Positions 34,071 through 43,810 are shown, numbered from the stretch's first letter. The stretch is DNA of 64,000 nt from Candidatus Paraprochloron terpiosi LD05 (GCA_018141785.1 CP073341.1:2527422-2591421); one strand, 5' to 3'. The notes: a model not told the origin generated them from the sequence alone. Program-made: numbers and translations.

Positions 34071-34941
34071 CTCCTTTTTGGATTTTTGAGATTAAAGAAG
34101 TCCCCTTTTTCAAACCTCGCCTTAGGAATGAAACAGGGCGGGTATTATATAAATAATTGAGCTTTTTCAATCTTGCCGCCTCTTCCCTTATATTTCCTTC
34201 TTCTATTTGTTGCTCAAACCTTTTCTTAACATACTCATACAACTCTAAGTCTAGTTCATGTGTTCTTTCTATTGCTTTGATGACATCTTTAGGATTCTCC
34301 TCCCTAGGTCGCTTTTTGTTCACATTTGTGGATTGATAAAAAGGTATCTTCCAACCTAAATGTTGTTTGAATAACATCAAGCTATCATCAAATTTTTCCG
34401 TAAGTCCTACTACTGAAAAATGTTGCTCTATATTTTTCTTGGCAATTTCCAAATGTTGCCTCTTCAGTAAACCATAGTCAATATTATCACCTATTCCAGA
34501 TATTTGTCTTGTCACTGGATTATCAGGAATGAGATTACTTGTCGCCCAATCTTTACAAGTTAATTTGTTGTTGTTAATAAGGTCACGATAATAGTTATTT
34601 TTTGTCTTACTAAATTTCGAGAAGTAATAAGAAGAGATTATTCTAGACTTTAGATTTCGTAGCATTGAAATATAGGTGAAAGGCTGCTCTAAATACTCAT
34701 GGTATCCATAATTTATATGTCCTATTATTGCTTTAATTGGAGGAATTTGCCTAAACTGATTCCTAGCTATTTTTTCTGGTTCTGGAAGAGGAAATTTAAC
34801 CCATTGCATTCCTATTGCCGATAGTGATTTATACATTTGCCAAGTCTCAGTTTCCTCATACTGCTTTAATATAATGTTAGTCAAAGTTGTTCCAGCAGTT
34901 TTTGGTACATGGATAAAAATTACCGTTTTCTTGTCTTTCAT
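34063..34941 (-). CDS. Sulfotransferase family 2-like protein
   Basis: A 292-residue protein with the PAPS 5'-phosphosulfate loop FIHVPKTAGTTLTNIILKQY at residues 10-29 and a second nucleotide-contact region YISMLRNLKSRIISSYYFSK. It would transfer sulfate from PAPS to a sugar of a surface polysaccharide; substrate is unknown. The C-terminus (KIQKGGR) ends at the junction with the GT fragment, so the last residues may be altered. A paralogue reduced to its first 19 codons lies at 43751-43810 in a similar setting. Confidence 0.78.
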   Translation of the reverse strand: MKDKKTVIFIHVPKTAGTTLTNIILKQYEETETWQMYKSLSAIGMQWVKFPLPEPEKIARNQFRQIPPIKAIIGHINYGYHEYLEQPFTYISMLRNLKSRIISSYYFSKFSKTKNNYYRDLINNNKLTCKDWATSNLIPDNPVTRQISGIGDNIDYGLLKRQHLEIAKKNIEQHFSVVGLTEKFDDSLMLFKQHLGWKIPFYQSTNVNKKRPREENPKDVIKAIERTHELDLELYEYVKKRFEQQIEEGNIREEAARLKKLNYLYNTRPVSFLRRGLKKGTSLISKIQKGGR

Positions 34942-34948
34942 CTTTTAT

Positions 34949-36280
34949 TCATTGAGTTTTTACTGTTAAAACCTGGGGTGGAGTAGCGTCGGGAGGGTAA
35001 ATCAGATCGAAATAAACCAATCTGCGCTCCAGAGGATCCATATTAAGAGTTACCAAGGGTTCTCCCTGTTCACCCCGCTTTTGGACTAAATGGAAATAGC
35101 GAGTGCGAAGCAAATAATTATCATCATTATAACGCACTCTCACAGTGCCGCGAAAAAATACCTGCTGGGGTTGGGCTTCCAAAAACCTCAGCCCCTCCTC
35201 CAGTATATCCTGTTTAATAGGGGTTTCCAGAGCAATAGTAACAGTTTGAGTTTCCACCGTGGGGTTGTGGAGGGGCAAAACCAGACTATACTGCACCCCG
35301 TAATTTCCATGAGCAGCATAGGCGGTATCCTCATAACGGGCTAACATTCTCCCACTTTGAACTTGCTCTGTACCCAAAGTACCCCCCACTAAAGTACTAA
35401 TACCATAGGAAAAAGCCTCTCCAGGGGCAGGAATAGTCAAACTCCCATTATGAGGAGAGTCTACTAAATCTGTTTTCCAGCGAGAACCTTCACTAATCCC
35501 CGCAACCCTACCGTAGACTAGCTGACTAGGAGCACCAGGGGGAGAAGGAGGGCGATCCCTCGGTTCAGAAAGGTTTCCCTGAACCAATAATTCCTCCCAT
35601 TCTCTCAAAGTCGGTGCTCTTTCGTCTTGAGCAAACATCGCCAAACTAGCAGCATATACCGCCCCATCGCTCCACAACCGCATGTAAGTGGAACGTCCGT
35701 TAATTGGTGGGGAAAATTCCCGTACCGGAATGGGTAAATTGAATAACATTCGACTCTCTCCTGGGGGAATTTCCAAGGTTGTTGGGAAGATATTTTGCTG
35801 CAAACCTCGGAGAATATCACTCATGACCCGACTTCCCGGACCTGCATAAATATCCCCCCTGTTATTTTCTACCAAGGAGGGGAGGTCAATAAAAGGAGCG
35901 TCCGGTTGACTTAAATAACTAGCTGCCTCTAAAATATTGATTGTGACTATTTCCTCAGTAGGGTTGTGGAGGAGTAACCCTAGATAAAGGGTGCGTAAAT
36001 CTTCTGGAGTGGGTGCTTTAGCCACATGATGAACAAATAAATCGAAGCGTCCCCGTAAGGAAAAGTTTAAATGAGCAGAGGGAGTACTTTTGTTTGTAGG
36101 AGAGAAAGTAGAAAGTAAAATACCTTCCCTCAAAACTAATTCTGGACTATTGCTATTGAAAACGGGTATTTTATCCAGTTGTCCTGGTAAAGGACGAACT
36201 TCTTGGGGACGAATTATTTCCTGGGGAACCGGAACAGGAATGGGAGTTATTTGAGCGAATAATAAAGGTAACACCATCAA
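34949..36280 (-). CDS. DUF3370-family protein, probably exported
   Basis: A 443-residue protein of a family restricted, as far as I know, to cyanobacteria. Its N-terminus (MMVLPLLFAQITPIPVPVPQ) is a short hydrophobic leader that may be a signal peptide cut near the Ala-Gln. Pro-rich sequence follows, then conserved segments HHVAKAPTPEDLRTLYLGLL, GPGSRVMSDILRG, NGRSTYMRLWSDGAVYAASL and YGVQYSLVLPLHNPT. Function is unknown. The start codon could be slightly upstream if a longer leader exists. Confidence 0.85.
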   Translation of the reverse strand: MMVLPLLFAQITPIPVPVPQEIIRPQEVRPLPGQLDKIPVFNSNSPELVLREGILLSTFSPTNKSTPSAHLNFSLRGRFDLFVHHVAKAPTPEDLRTLYLGLLLHNPTEEIVTINILEAASYLSQPDAPFIDLPSLVENNRGDIYAGPGSRVMSDILRGLQQNIFPTTLEIPPGESRMLFNLPIPVREFSPPINGRSTYMRLWSDGAVYAASLAMFAQDERAPTLREWEELLVQGNLSEPRDRPPSPPGAPSQLVYGRVAGISEGSRWKTDLVDSPHNGSLTIPAPGEAFSYGISTLVGGTLGTEQVQSGRMLARYEDTAYAAHGNYGVQYSLVLPLHNPTVETQTVTIALETPIKQDILEEGLRFLEAQPQQVFFRGTVRVRYNDDNYLLRTRYFHLVQKRGEQGEPLVTLNMDPLERRLVYFDLIYPPDATPPQVLTVKTQ

Positions 36281-36550
36281 TATTTATCTGTGTTTATTTA
36301 TCTGCGTTTATTATCCGACTTATAATCAAAGACATATTTCTTAGAATAGCACTGATATTTGCTGCTGTCAACCAGGGAACGTGGACAAAAATACAAGAGC
36401 TAGTCAAACTAGACTTACCAAGATGACGCAATACATGATAGTATAAACCTTCACAGACAAACTGAACCGCGCCAAGTTCTAAAAGAAGTGAGTAATATTT
36501 TTCCAACCATGGTACAATTATAGAAGATAAAGTCAGGGGAGACAAGATTG

Positions 36551-37180
36551 ATGGCAGAAATAGCTGTTATTGACTATGATATGGGGAACCTCCACTCTGC
36601 TTGCAAGGGTTTAGAGAAAGCAGGTGCCAAACCTAAAATAACCCATCGCGGGGAAGATATGGAAAAAGCAGATGGTATCGTCTTACCTGGGGTTGGTGCT
36701 TTTGATCCTGCGGTGGAGAATTTGCGCCGACGTCACCTGGAAGAACCTATCAAAGAGGCGATCGCTGCTGGAAAACCTTTTTTGGGCATTTGCGTAGGAA
36801 TGCAAATTCTTTTTGACAGTTCTGAGGAAGGGAAGGAACCGGGTTTGGGCATTATTCCTGGGAAAGTGCGCCGTTTCAGTTCCGAACCAAATATAACTAT
36901 TCCCCATATGGGTTGGAATAAATTAGAGTTTACCCAATCAAATCTACCTTTGTGGGAGCAATTATCCCCTTCTCCTTACGTTTATTTCGTCCATAGTTAT
37001 TATGTGGATCCGGCGGAAGAGTCAGTGAAAGCAGCAACTGTAACTCACGGGAGTCAAGAAGTGACAGCTGCTATTGCCCGTGATAACCTCATGGCAGTAC
37101 AATTTCACCCAGAAAAGTCATCTAATAATGGTTTGCAAATCCTCTCTAATTTTGTCAGTTTGGTCCATGGGAAGGAATGA
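36551..37180 (+). CDS. hisH: Imidazole glycerol phosphate synthase glutaminase subunit HisH
   Basis: A class I glutamine amidotransferase that feeds ammonia to HisF in histidine synthesis. Seen: IAVIDYDMGNLHSACKGLEK at the start, the nucleophile elbow PFLGICVGMQILF with the catalytic Cys, and the HPEKSS region with the catalytic His and Glu near the end. About 209 residues, normal length. ATG 36551 is used rather than the ATG one codon earlier; either gives the same protein apart from one Met. It overlaps rsmD by four bases (ATGA). Confidence 0.95.
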   Translation: MAEIAVIDYDMGNLHSACKGLEKAGAKPKITHRGEDMEKADGIVLPGVGAFDPAVENLRRRHLEEPIKEAIAAGKPFLGICVGMQILFDSSEEGKEPGLGIIPGKVRRFSSEPNITIPHMGWNKLEFTQSNLPLWEQLSPSPYVYFVHSYYVDPAEESVKAATVTHGSQEVTAAIARDNLMAVQFHPEKSSNNGLQILSNFVSLVHGKE

Positions 37181-37707
37181 GAATATATGGAAATAGGCAA
37201 ATAAAAACTCTGCCCGGAAAAAAAACTCGACCCACCACTGCAAGAGTCCGCGAAGCATTATTTAATATTTGGCAGAGACGGATAGAAGGGTGTCGTTGGT
37301 TAGATTTGTGTGCGGGGAGTGGTTCTATGGGAGCTGAAGCTTTGTGTCGGGGAGCTGCTGCGGTGACGGGAATTGAAAAAAACCCTCGTGCTTGCGCTAT
37401 TATTAAGGACAATTGGCAACGGGTGGTAGGAGAAGGACAAAGTTTTACCATACTGCGCTCAGATGTAGTTAAGCATTTAATAAGTATGGTAGGACAAGAG
37501 TTTGACCGGATCTATTTCGACCCTCCTTATAATGGTGGCTTGTATGGACCAGTGTTAGAGGCTATATCTGATGCTGGTTTACTCGCTTCGGGGGGAGAAA
37601 TAGCTGTGGAAGGCGGTCGCTCCCTTTGGGTGCCTCTGTCCATTCCTGGATTGGAAATCTGTAGAGAAAAAGTCTATGGGAATACTATACTTACTTTTTA
37701 TTGTTAA
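37177..37707 (+). CDS. rsmD: 16S rRNA (guanine(966)-N(2))-methyltransferase RsmD
   Basis: A 176-residue N2-guanine methyltransferase acting on the assembled 30S subunit. Seen: RPTTARVREALFNIW, motif I WLDLCAGSGSMGAEALCRGA, and the catalytic NPPY-type motif as FDPPYNGGLYGPV. The GTG/ATG start lies in a four-base overlap with the hisH stop, suggesting coupled translation. The end runs convergently into the glycosyltransferase gene at 37691, overlapping by 17 bases. Confidence 0.94.
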   Translation: MRIYGNRQIKTLPGKKTRPTTARVREALFNIWQRRIEGCRWLDLCAGSGSMGAEALCRGAAAVTGIEKNPRACAIIKDNWQRVVGEGQSFTILRSDVVKHLISMVGQEFDRIYFDPPYNGGLYGPVLEAISDAGLLASGGEIAVEGGRSLWVPLSIPGLEICREKVYGNTILTFYC

Positions 37708-39613
37708 TAATATTAAATAGTTGCTGTAACCTACTTTTCCAAGTGTGGTCTCGTAATGCCCTTTGATATCCTGCTTCCCGTAATTTTTCCGCCTCATGAG
37801 GATGATTTAAATAGAATTTAGTTTTATCTACTAACTCTTCCTTGCTCTTATAAGTATCGATTTCCTTTCCCAGTTGGTAAAATTCGCCAATTTCCTCCGT
37901 GTATCCTGTTAGATAGCAAGTGCGGCACATGGGGGCTTCAAAGTCTCTTAACCGCACATGGGGAATCAGTTGTGAATCTGGGCGTCCATCGGCCCAAACA
38001 TTGCTAAAATTGAGGATAACCTCATATTGGGCAAAGGTATCGCTGATGTTTTCGGCAAAACCACATACTGCTGCGGTAAGCAGTGGAGCTAATTTTTTTC
38101 CCTCCTCTCGGTATTTCAATTGATCAATAGTTCTCTTCAAACCCCCAAACACTCCCTGAGTTTTAATGTTTTTCCAGGTTAGATTGGTATAACTCATCAA
38201 ACTACCTGGTGGAGGCCATCGCCTTCCCAAATATACAGACTCTTCCTTCTGGAGGACTTTTTTGGCATTATCATTTGCATCTGGTTTACCCCAACCCTTA
38301 CCGTAAATATCAACAGCAACTTTGCTAGCTATGAGTTTGGTGAGGTAGCGATCGCGATCGCCATAGCGTTGCCCCACAAAACAAGCCTTCCTCTCACGGT
38401 TCTGGTGGAATAGGGGATAATAGATAATGGGATGTGCTCCCATTTGTACCCACACAGGGTTCGCTCCTACTGCCAAATAAAAATCCCGGGCGTTTTTTTC
38501 AGCGTGCCAAGCAAAATTTACCTTAGCAGCAATATCCGAAACAAGGGGAAATTGATAAATACTATTGCAGTAAAAATTCACCGTGGGGATACCCAGACGA
38601 TGAATTTCCTCAAATTCATCGGGGTCAAAATGGGCATTATAGAAGTAGCTGAGAAAGAAGTCTATGGGTTTTTCCTTGTGCTGCTGCCTCACTTCAGCGA
38701 TAATTTGGGCTGTAATTTTGCTTCTTGCTTCTAATTCTTGAGCCGTGAAGTCCCCTGGAATGGACATGAAGCCACTAACAGGCAGTAAATCAACTTGTGA
38801 TTCAATAAAAGAACGAACAGTAACGTTATTTCTTTGCAGGCCATGTTTTTCTATGACAGCCCCCGTTAGTGGGGAGTAAATAATCAAACTACAGCCAAAA
38901 TTTTCTAAAACCGAAGCAAGAGTTGCTAAAGCTGTGATATATCCCTCAGAGTTGAGGGAACCAGCATAGACAAAAACAAGAGAGTCATGGCTGTTTTTTA
39001 GTTTATTCGGGGGTTTTTCCTGAGTTGGAACCTCTTCTCCTCTGGAAGGATACAAGACACTTCCCGTCACACCATAGCGCTTTTGATATTTTTTCATCAT
39101 ATAAGGAGATACACAAAACCGGGACTTTGCCTGTCTATAGATATCGCCAAATCGTTTATTCGCTCTAGCTTTTAACCACGGTAGCACGGCAGTATAAGAT
39201 GGCCAATCATCATGGATAATTAAATGGAGGGGTATTTTGTAACGCTCTGCCAACGCTGCTGCTGCGAGTCAGGAAAAACCATGGGCAACGGTCAAAATTG
39301 CATCGGGCTGGAATTGCTCAAAAATTTGGACCAATTTTCGGGGTATGCTGCTCCCTCTTAAAAAGAGATAGGATGTATAAGCAGAAGTAAAACGAGTGTG
39401 TAGTAATCGCTTTACCCCCACAAAAATGGTTTCATAGGAAACATGAGGTAGTCGGTGGTGAGGGTTGTAGGAAGCGACAAGGTTGCCCTCCACAATTCTG
39501 AGCTGGGAGGGGGGATATTTTCGCAGTAAGCGATACAATGCAGCACCACCTACAGTAGATTGAACTGGCACATCCCCAATATAAAGCAGACGGGGTAAAT
39601 TAGGTGTTTCCAT
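37691..39613 (-). pseudogene. Large glycosyltransferase gene with an in-frame TGA
   Basis: From ATG 39613 (METPNLPRLLYIGDVPVQST) one frame runs to a TGA at 39269-39271 and then on in the same register to 37691, for about 640 codons. Around the stop it reads TVAHGFS-stop-LAAAALAERY followed by KIPLHLIIHDDWPSY; Trp is expected at the stop, so TGG to TGA explains it. The N-terminal third has a GT-B-like fold and the C-terminal half includes GWGKPDANDNAKKV and SNVWADGRPDSQLIPHVRLR with DFEAPMCRTCYL, as in glycosyltransferases with a second transferase-like domain. The part after the stop could restart at TTG 39253 as a 520-residue protein. Confidence 0.72.
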
Positions 39614-39657
39614 TTTCTCTAAGGTATCTCCGCGCCTCTGTGCCTCTGGGTGAAACA

Positions 39658-41683
39658 TCATAAACGTTCTTGCCAACTTTCGTAAATAGCTGCAAAAATG
39701 TCCTCCAAAGATTTGCTAATGCTCCAACAGGGATAATGAGCCTTCATTGTTCGGGTCGAAGGAGTGGTCACCCACCCCAGCTCCCTTTCAGAACCGTGCG
39801 TGAAACTTTCGCCTCACACGGCTCCTATGACCTGTGGATTGAAACCTACCGCAAAAGATAGAAAATCCATTGATTGCCTCTATCTAGTTTGGTTCTAGGG
39901 ATTGTGGCAATCTTCGCCTTAAATACTGTCCAGTCTCAGTTTTGCTGGTTCCTACTCGGATTTAACGGGAGCCTAAAATTCGGATTATATTCCTACTCGG
40001 CGTCATCTTACCCCGACCTAAAATTCGGAACTAGAGTTATCCCTTCTGCTATATGGCGTATATGTGGCATATTTTCAGCCTGTGGGCGTCTCCTAACTGG
40101 TTGGTAATTAGCTCTCGGTCATTGCGGGCAATTGTTTAGCATCGTGGCTTTCGTTCCCGCGTCCTATCCGAATGGCCTCGATAGAAGTATGCCTGCCTTC
40201 CCACTCCGGGTACCACCCCTAGGAGAAAGAACCATCCGTTTTTCCTCGTTCCAAAATCAGAAATTGTTTTGAACCTTTAGGTCTCACCAATTCGCCTATC
40301 GACCCCCCAGAGATGCTCTTGTCGAGGAAAAGACAGAGCGGGATTTGTATGCCGATACGAAAGCCCAACGAGGTTGTGCTTCGGTATATTAGACGCTTTT
40401 TCCGGTGATTCGCTTCACCTATTTCTAGGATACCTGTTAACCATGGATTCTCCCCATTAGCGCCAGTGCGCCTTTCGGCTCTGATTGCGCCCTGTCCCCA
40501 GCTTCACGCCCCGGAGGCTAACCCGGCGAGCCTGCTTGAATTCACAGTCGCGTGTGGGCAGATAGAGATTCGCTTATCCCTTAAGCGGTTGGACTTGGAA
40601 GACTGATTGCTGACCAGCTCCTCACCAACATTCCTGATTTAGTTGTCAAGGTGTAGTGCACCTAGCCTGAGATTATAGTTTTGGCCTATTAAGCCGCGAC
40701 TTTTTCGCTCAGAACGAGTCGCCCTTCCTCAAGTCACTAATATAACAAATGTGATCCCCCTCCCGATTCTTATCTATATATTCCGTCACCATTTTTTTCC
40801 CAGACAGAGCACTAATGCGCTCAAAAGCTTCTAAAATAGAACAACTATTCTTTCTACCTCCCCCCAGATTATATACTTCCCCGGAGCGAGGATTTTCCCA
40901 GAAAGCGGCAATAAATCTCGCCACATCCACGGAATGAATGTTATCCCGAACCTGCTTACCTTTGTAGCCATAAATACGGTAGAGTTTTCCTTGCAGATTA
41001 CATTTAATGAGGTAACTGAGGAAACCGTGCAGCTCCACTCCACTGTGATTAGGACCGGTTAAACAACCCCCGCGCAAACAGCAGGTCTTCATGCCAAAGT
41101 AACGCCCGTATTCCTGTACCATGATATCCGCTGCCACCTTGGAAGCCCCAAAGAGACTGTGTTTACTTTGGTCGATGGGAAAATGTTCTCCAATACCATC
41201 CTCATAAGCAGGATCATCGTAATCCCAACGGAGATCTAACTCCTTCAGGGGGATGGTGTTGGGGCGATCGCCATAGACTTTATTGGTACTCATATGGACG
41301 AAAACGGTTTCGGGAACGTGGTGGCGGGCAGCTTCTAGCAAGTTGAGGGTTCCCACAGCATTCACATCAAAGTCGTCAAAAGGCCGAGACGCTGCCAAGT
41401 CGTGACTGGGTTGGGCGGCGGTGTGGACCACCATATCCGGACGCAAGGCTTCCATGCAGGTGAGAACGTCCTGACGATGGCGAATATCCAGTTCTTGGTG
41501 ATGGAATAGTTTGTGGGTAGCGAGGAGGTTCTGCTGTCGCCAACGAGTATCCCCCCCAGGACCGAAAAAGTCTGCCCGCATGTTATTATCAATGCCATAA
41601 ACTTCCCAACCCTGTTGGCAGAAGTAATCTACCACTTCTGAACCAATTAAACCGGAAGACCCGGTAACTAACAGTTTTTTCAT
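39658..41683 (-). CDS. NAD-dependent sugar epimerase (CDP-paratose 2-epimerase-like), interrupted by a group II intron
   Basis: The 5' exon (41683-40725) begins [20 protein letters not shown], an NAD-binding Rossmann motif, and shows [12 protein letters not shown] and [14 protein letters not shown] as in the CDP-tyvelose/paratose 2-epimerase group of SDR enzymes, ending YISDLRK. The 3' exon (39748-39658) continues [20 protein letters not shown] and ends in ESWQERL. Exon lengths (959 and 91) total 1050 bases, exactly 350 codons. If the intron splices, the product is 349 residues, normal for the family. Without splicing a stop at 40709 removes the last helix. An ATG upstream of 41683 (41722) is less likely. 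Confidence 0.82.
39749..40724 (-). mobile_element. ORF-less group II intron
   Basis: 976 nt inside the epimerase gene. Domain V is at 39791-39824: GAGCCGTGTGAGGCG, AAAGTTTCACGCACGGTTC, 34 nt with the expected stem. A domain VI-like hairpin follows and the 3' end is CCGAAC at 39749, matching the terminal AY rule. The 5' end is GGGCGAC at 40724 (consensus GTGCG), and GGCGACT pairs with AGTCGC just downstream as in domain I. A loop TTTTCCTC at 40331-40324 is EBS1, pairing with the last six exon bases GAGGAA at 40730-40725. No reverse transcriptase gene is present, so splicing would need RNA self-folding or a maturase in trans. Confidence 0.85.
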
Positions 41684-41721
41684 TCGACCTATCCTTATCC
41701 ATAAAATATAATTTGGTGACA

Positions 41722-42054
41722 TTAAGGAAACTTATATTCCTGAATTTGCCTACAACTTTCTGGTCTTTCTGGATTTGGCCGCCATATCCTCTTCCCTGTA
41801 TCACCAGTTGAATGAGCAAATCCTTTGTTGATAGCATGGTATTGCCCCCGATCTGATTCGCTACACCAATAGTAAAGATAGAGGGTATATTTTTTGATAA
41901 TTTCCACACTTCTATCTGTTGAGCCACCATCTATAATGATATATTCAAGATTGGGATAATTTTGGGATAAAACACTCTGAATAGTTGATTCTAAAAATTC
42001 TGCTTGGTTGTAGCAGGGGGTAACTATGGATATTTTGGGTAACTTCTCGCTCAT
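41722..42054 (-). pseudogene. Truncated GT2-family glycosyltransferase
   Basis: The first ~83 residues are a normal GT2 start: ISIVTPCYNQAEFLESTIQS, IIIDGGSTDRSVEIIKKY and GQYHAINKGFAHSTGD. GT2 proteins continue from here into the DxD-bearing strand (usually NSDD), but the frame switches to TGKRIWRPNPERPESCRQIQ and stops at 41722. The donor-binding Asp is missing, so the protein cannot be a functional transferase of this class. The tail may be the C-terminus of the same gene joined by an internal deletion. Confidence 0.7.
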
Positions 42055-42065
42055 TAAATTTATGA

Positions 42066-42891
42066 TTACTTATATTTTTCCTGATGTGGTAGGTTTTGTG
42101 TTGTTGGGTTAAATCGTTCATTTTGCTTCCTCCGTTGCTCTCTAGTGGCATAAAAGTGAGCCTTTCTAAATTGGCTTTTTTCTCTGACAAAAGCAAGATC
42201 CACTTGGGACATTGCTCCATCCAGTGGTCGATATGACAAATCAAACATATCATAACACACAAATCCACGCTCTTTCATGAATTTGACACAATCATAAAAT
42301 TGCGGTCCCCCAGCAAAAAACTGAAAGAAGGAAACCTCCGTAATTACAAATTTCGTCTCTTGAATTACGTTCTCAGCCCCCCTGAGAACATCTAATTCCG
42401 ATCCTTGGGTATCAATTTTAATCAAATATGGACCCTTGGTGCATTTTTCTTGACAAATTTGATCCAGGGTAATGGCGGGAACTGTTCGCTCAAAGCCATT
42501 TACATTAGAGTCTTCGTTTTCGTAAGTAGAGAGAGGAACCCACTGAATCTGGATGGACATTAATAACTACTTCCCCTGGGGTGCTATTAGCAGCAGCGAT
42601 AAAATACTCTGCTTCTTTTAGCTGACTCTTCCAATGCTCCAGATCTGGAATATTCTCGGACAGGGATTCAATTAGCAGATGTTTGGCGTTGGGAAAGGAC
42701 TCATATAAACTGGGAGTTCCCCTTCCAACACCAACATCAATAACGGTTTCTGGCTGAAGTCCAATTTTAATTGCTTGCTGGAGGCACCCTCTCATAGAAG
42801 CTCTAGGAGTTACCTGCTTGCGGCGAATTTCCAGACCGAAGTTATGGAGAAATTTCTGAATTAGCCTTTTAGGAATGGTAGTACTACTCAT
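42066..42891 (-). pseudogene. FkbM-family methyltransferase split by a frameshift
   Basis: The 5' part (42891-42505) has ETVIDVGVGRGTPSLYESFP and HLLIESLSENIPDLEHW, motif I and the acidic loop of FkbM methyltransferases, and reaches NVHPDSVGSSLY. The 3' part (ending 42066) resumes as ENEDSNVNGFERTVPAITLD and shows LIKIDTQGSELDVLRGAENV, the hallmark of the family. The frame break is at 42522-42529 (a CTAC/TTAC doubling on the coding strand). Repaired length would be about 270 residues. The start overlaps the preceding GT remnant by four bases (ATGA). Confidence 0.75.
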
Positions 42892-43398
42892 TTGCTCTGA
42901 TTTAATATTTGACTATACAACTCAATGTAACGCTGAACTTGAAGTTCAAGGGGATATTCTTCTAAAACAATCGCCCTTCCTTTTTTCCCATAGACTCTCG
43001 TAAATTATCATCTTCGAGTAACTCTAGGATACCATGAGAGAAATCTTCAGCATCTTCTGGTTGTGCTAAGTAACCCGTAACCCCAGGACGCACTAAGTCA
43101 CCCACTCCACCAATTTTAAAGGAAACCATGGGGGTACCGCAAGCCAAACTTTCTAGCAGCACTAGGGGAAAGTTATCAGCACGGGTAGGAAAAAGGAATA
43201 AATCAGCAGCAGAATAGGCAAGTGATTTGAGGCGGGATCGCTACTAATATACCCCAGATTCACAGTTACCATTTCAGTTGCTTTCTCAATTTCTTCTCCT
43301 CCCTCTCCCATCGTCAGCAACACTGTCTCCCTTTTTAGGGATACCGATATCCGATCGCTGTCAATTTTAAATCTTCCAACTAACAACCGAGAGCCCAC
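42888..43398 (-). pseudogene. Remnant of a GT4 glycosyltransferase (middle and C-terminus)
   Basis: Three frames spell a GT4 protein: LVGRFKIDSDRISVSLKRET to YISSD, then RLKSLAYSAADLFLFPTRAD with LLESLACGTPMVSFKIGG, then, after a one-base loss in the CCC run at 42987-42989, the tail VLEEYPLELQVQRYIELYSQ. The N-terminal half is missing where the IS200 remnant lies. The tail is nearly identical to the fragment at 33942-34070. Confidence 0.75.
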
Positions 43399-43401
43399 CC
43401 C

Positions 43402-43734
43402 CTAATTTAGTAACCCTTCATGCTGGCGATAGGCTGCTATCCCCGCTCCACCTATCATATCGTCATGATTGAACGAATGCGCGGCAGTCCTCACCCCGCT
43501 TCGCTGAGGGTGGGGAGGGGCGTCTTGAGACGCTAAATACTGTCGTAGTTTCTTTATGGGTGCACCGCCAGTAGAAGCTACGTAGTAGGAACCTGACCAA
43601 AAGGGAACATCGGACCAGTAAAATTCTTTGAGTTCTTTTTTATATTCCCGCTTCATAGTTCTGCTTGTGGCAGCTTTCAGAGAGCCAACGACCCGAACAA
43701 ACCTAGGTAGGCGTAGCGACTCGGCGTAGTTCAT
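43402..43734 (-). pseudogene. IS200/IS605-family Y1 transposase (TnpA), N-terminally truncated
   Basis: Reads VVGSLKAATSRTMKREYKKE, FYWSDVPFWSGSYYVASTGG and KKLRQYLASQ, the C-terminal half of an IS200-type HUH transposase including the catalytic Tyr helix. The N-terminal HUH motif is absent. The 3' flank carries the hairpin CTCACCCC...GGGTGGGG, as at IS200 ends. The element separates the sulfotransferase scrap from the GT remnant. Confidence 0.82.
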
Positions 43735-43750
43735 ATAATCTTATCTGTGT

Positions 43751-43810
43751 TTAAGTTACTCCAGCCGTTTTTAGTACATGGAGAAAGATTACTGTTTTCT
43801 TGTCTTTCAT
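43751..43810 (-). pseudogene. First 19 codons of a sulfotransferase gene
   Basis: ATG 43810 encodes MKDKKTVIFLHVLKTAGVT then TAA at 43751. The intact gene at 34063-34941 starts MKDKKTVIFIHVPKTAGTT. The ATG overlaps the stop of the ABC ATPase gene (ATGA), so the sulfotransferase once followed the exporter directly. Confidence 0.75.

Noticed and set aside
36294-36545. 83-codon open frame on the minus strand after the DUF3370 gene
   Set aside because: No family resemblance, overlaps a repeat at its end, and faces hisH; looks like non-coding spacer.
39269-39271. Programmed recoding or selenocysteine at the TGA in the glycosyltransferase
   Set aside because: Trp is expected at that position and no SECIS-like or slippery signal was seen; a point mutation is simpler.
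39874-40107. Small open frame inside the group II intron
   Set aside because: Too short, antisense to the intron, and without reverse-transcriptase motifs.
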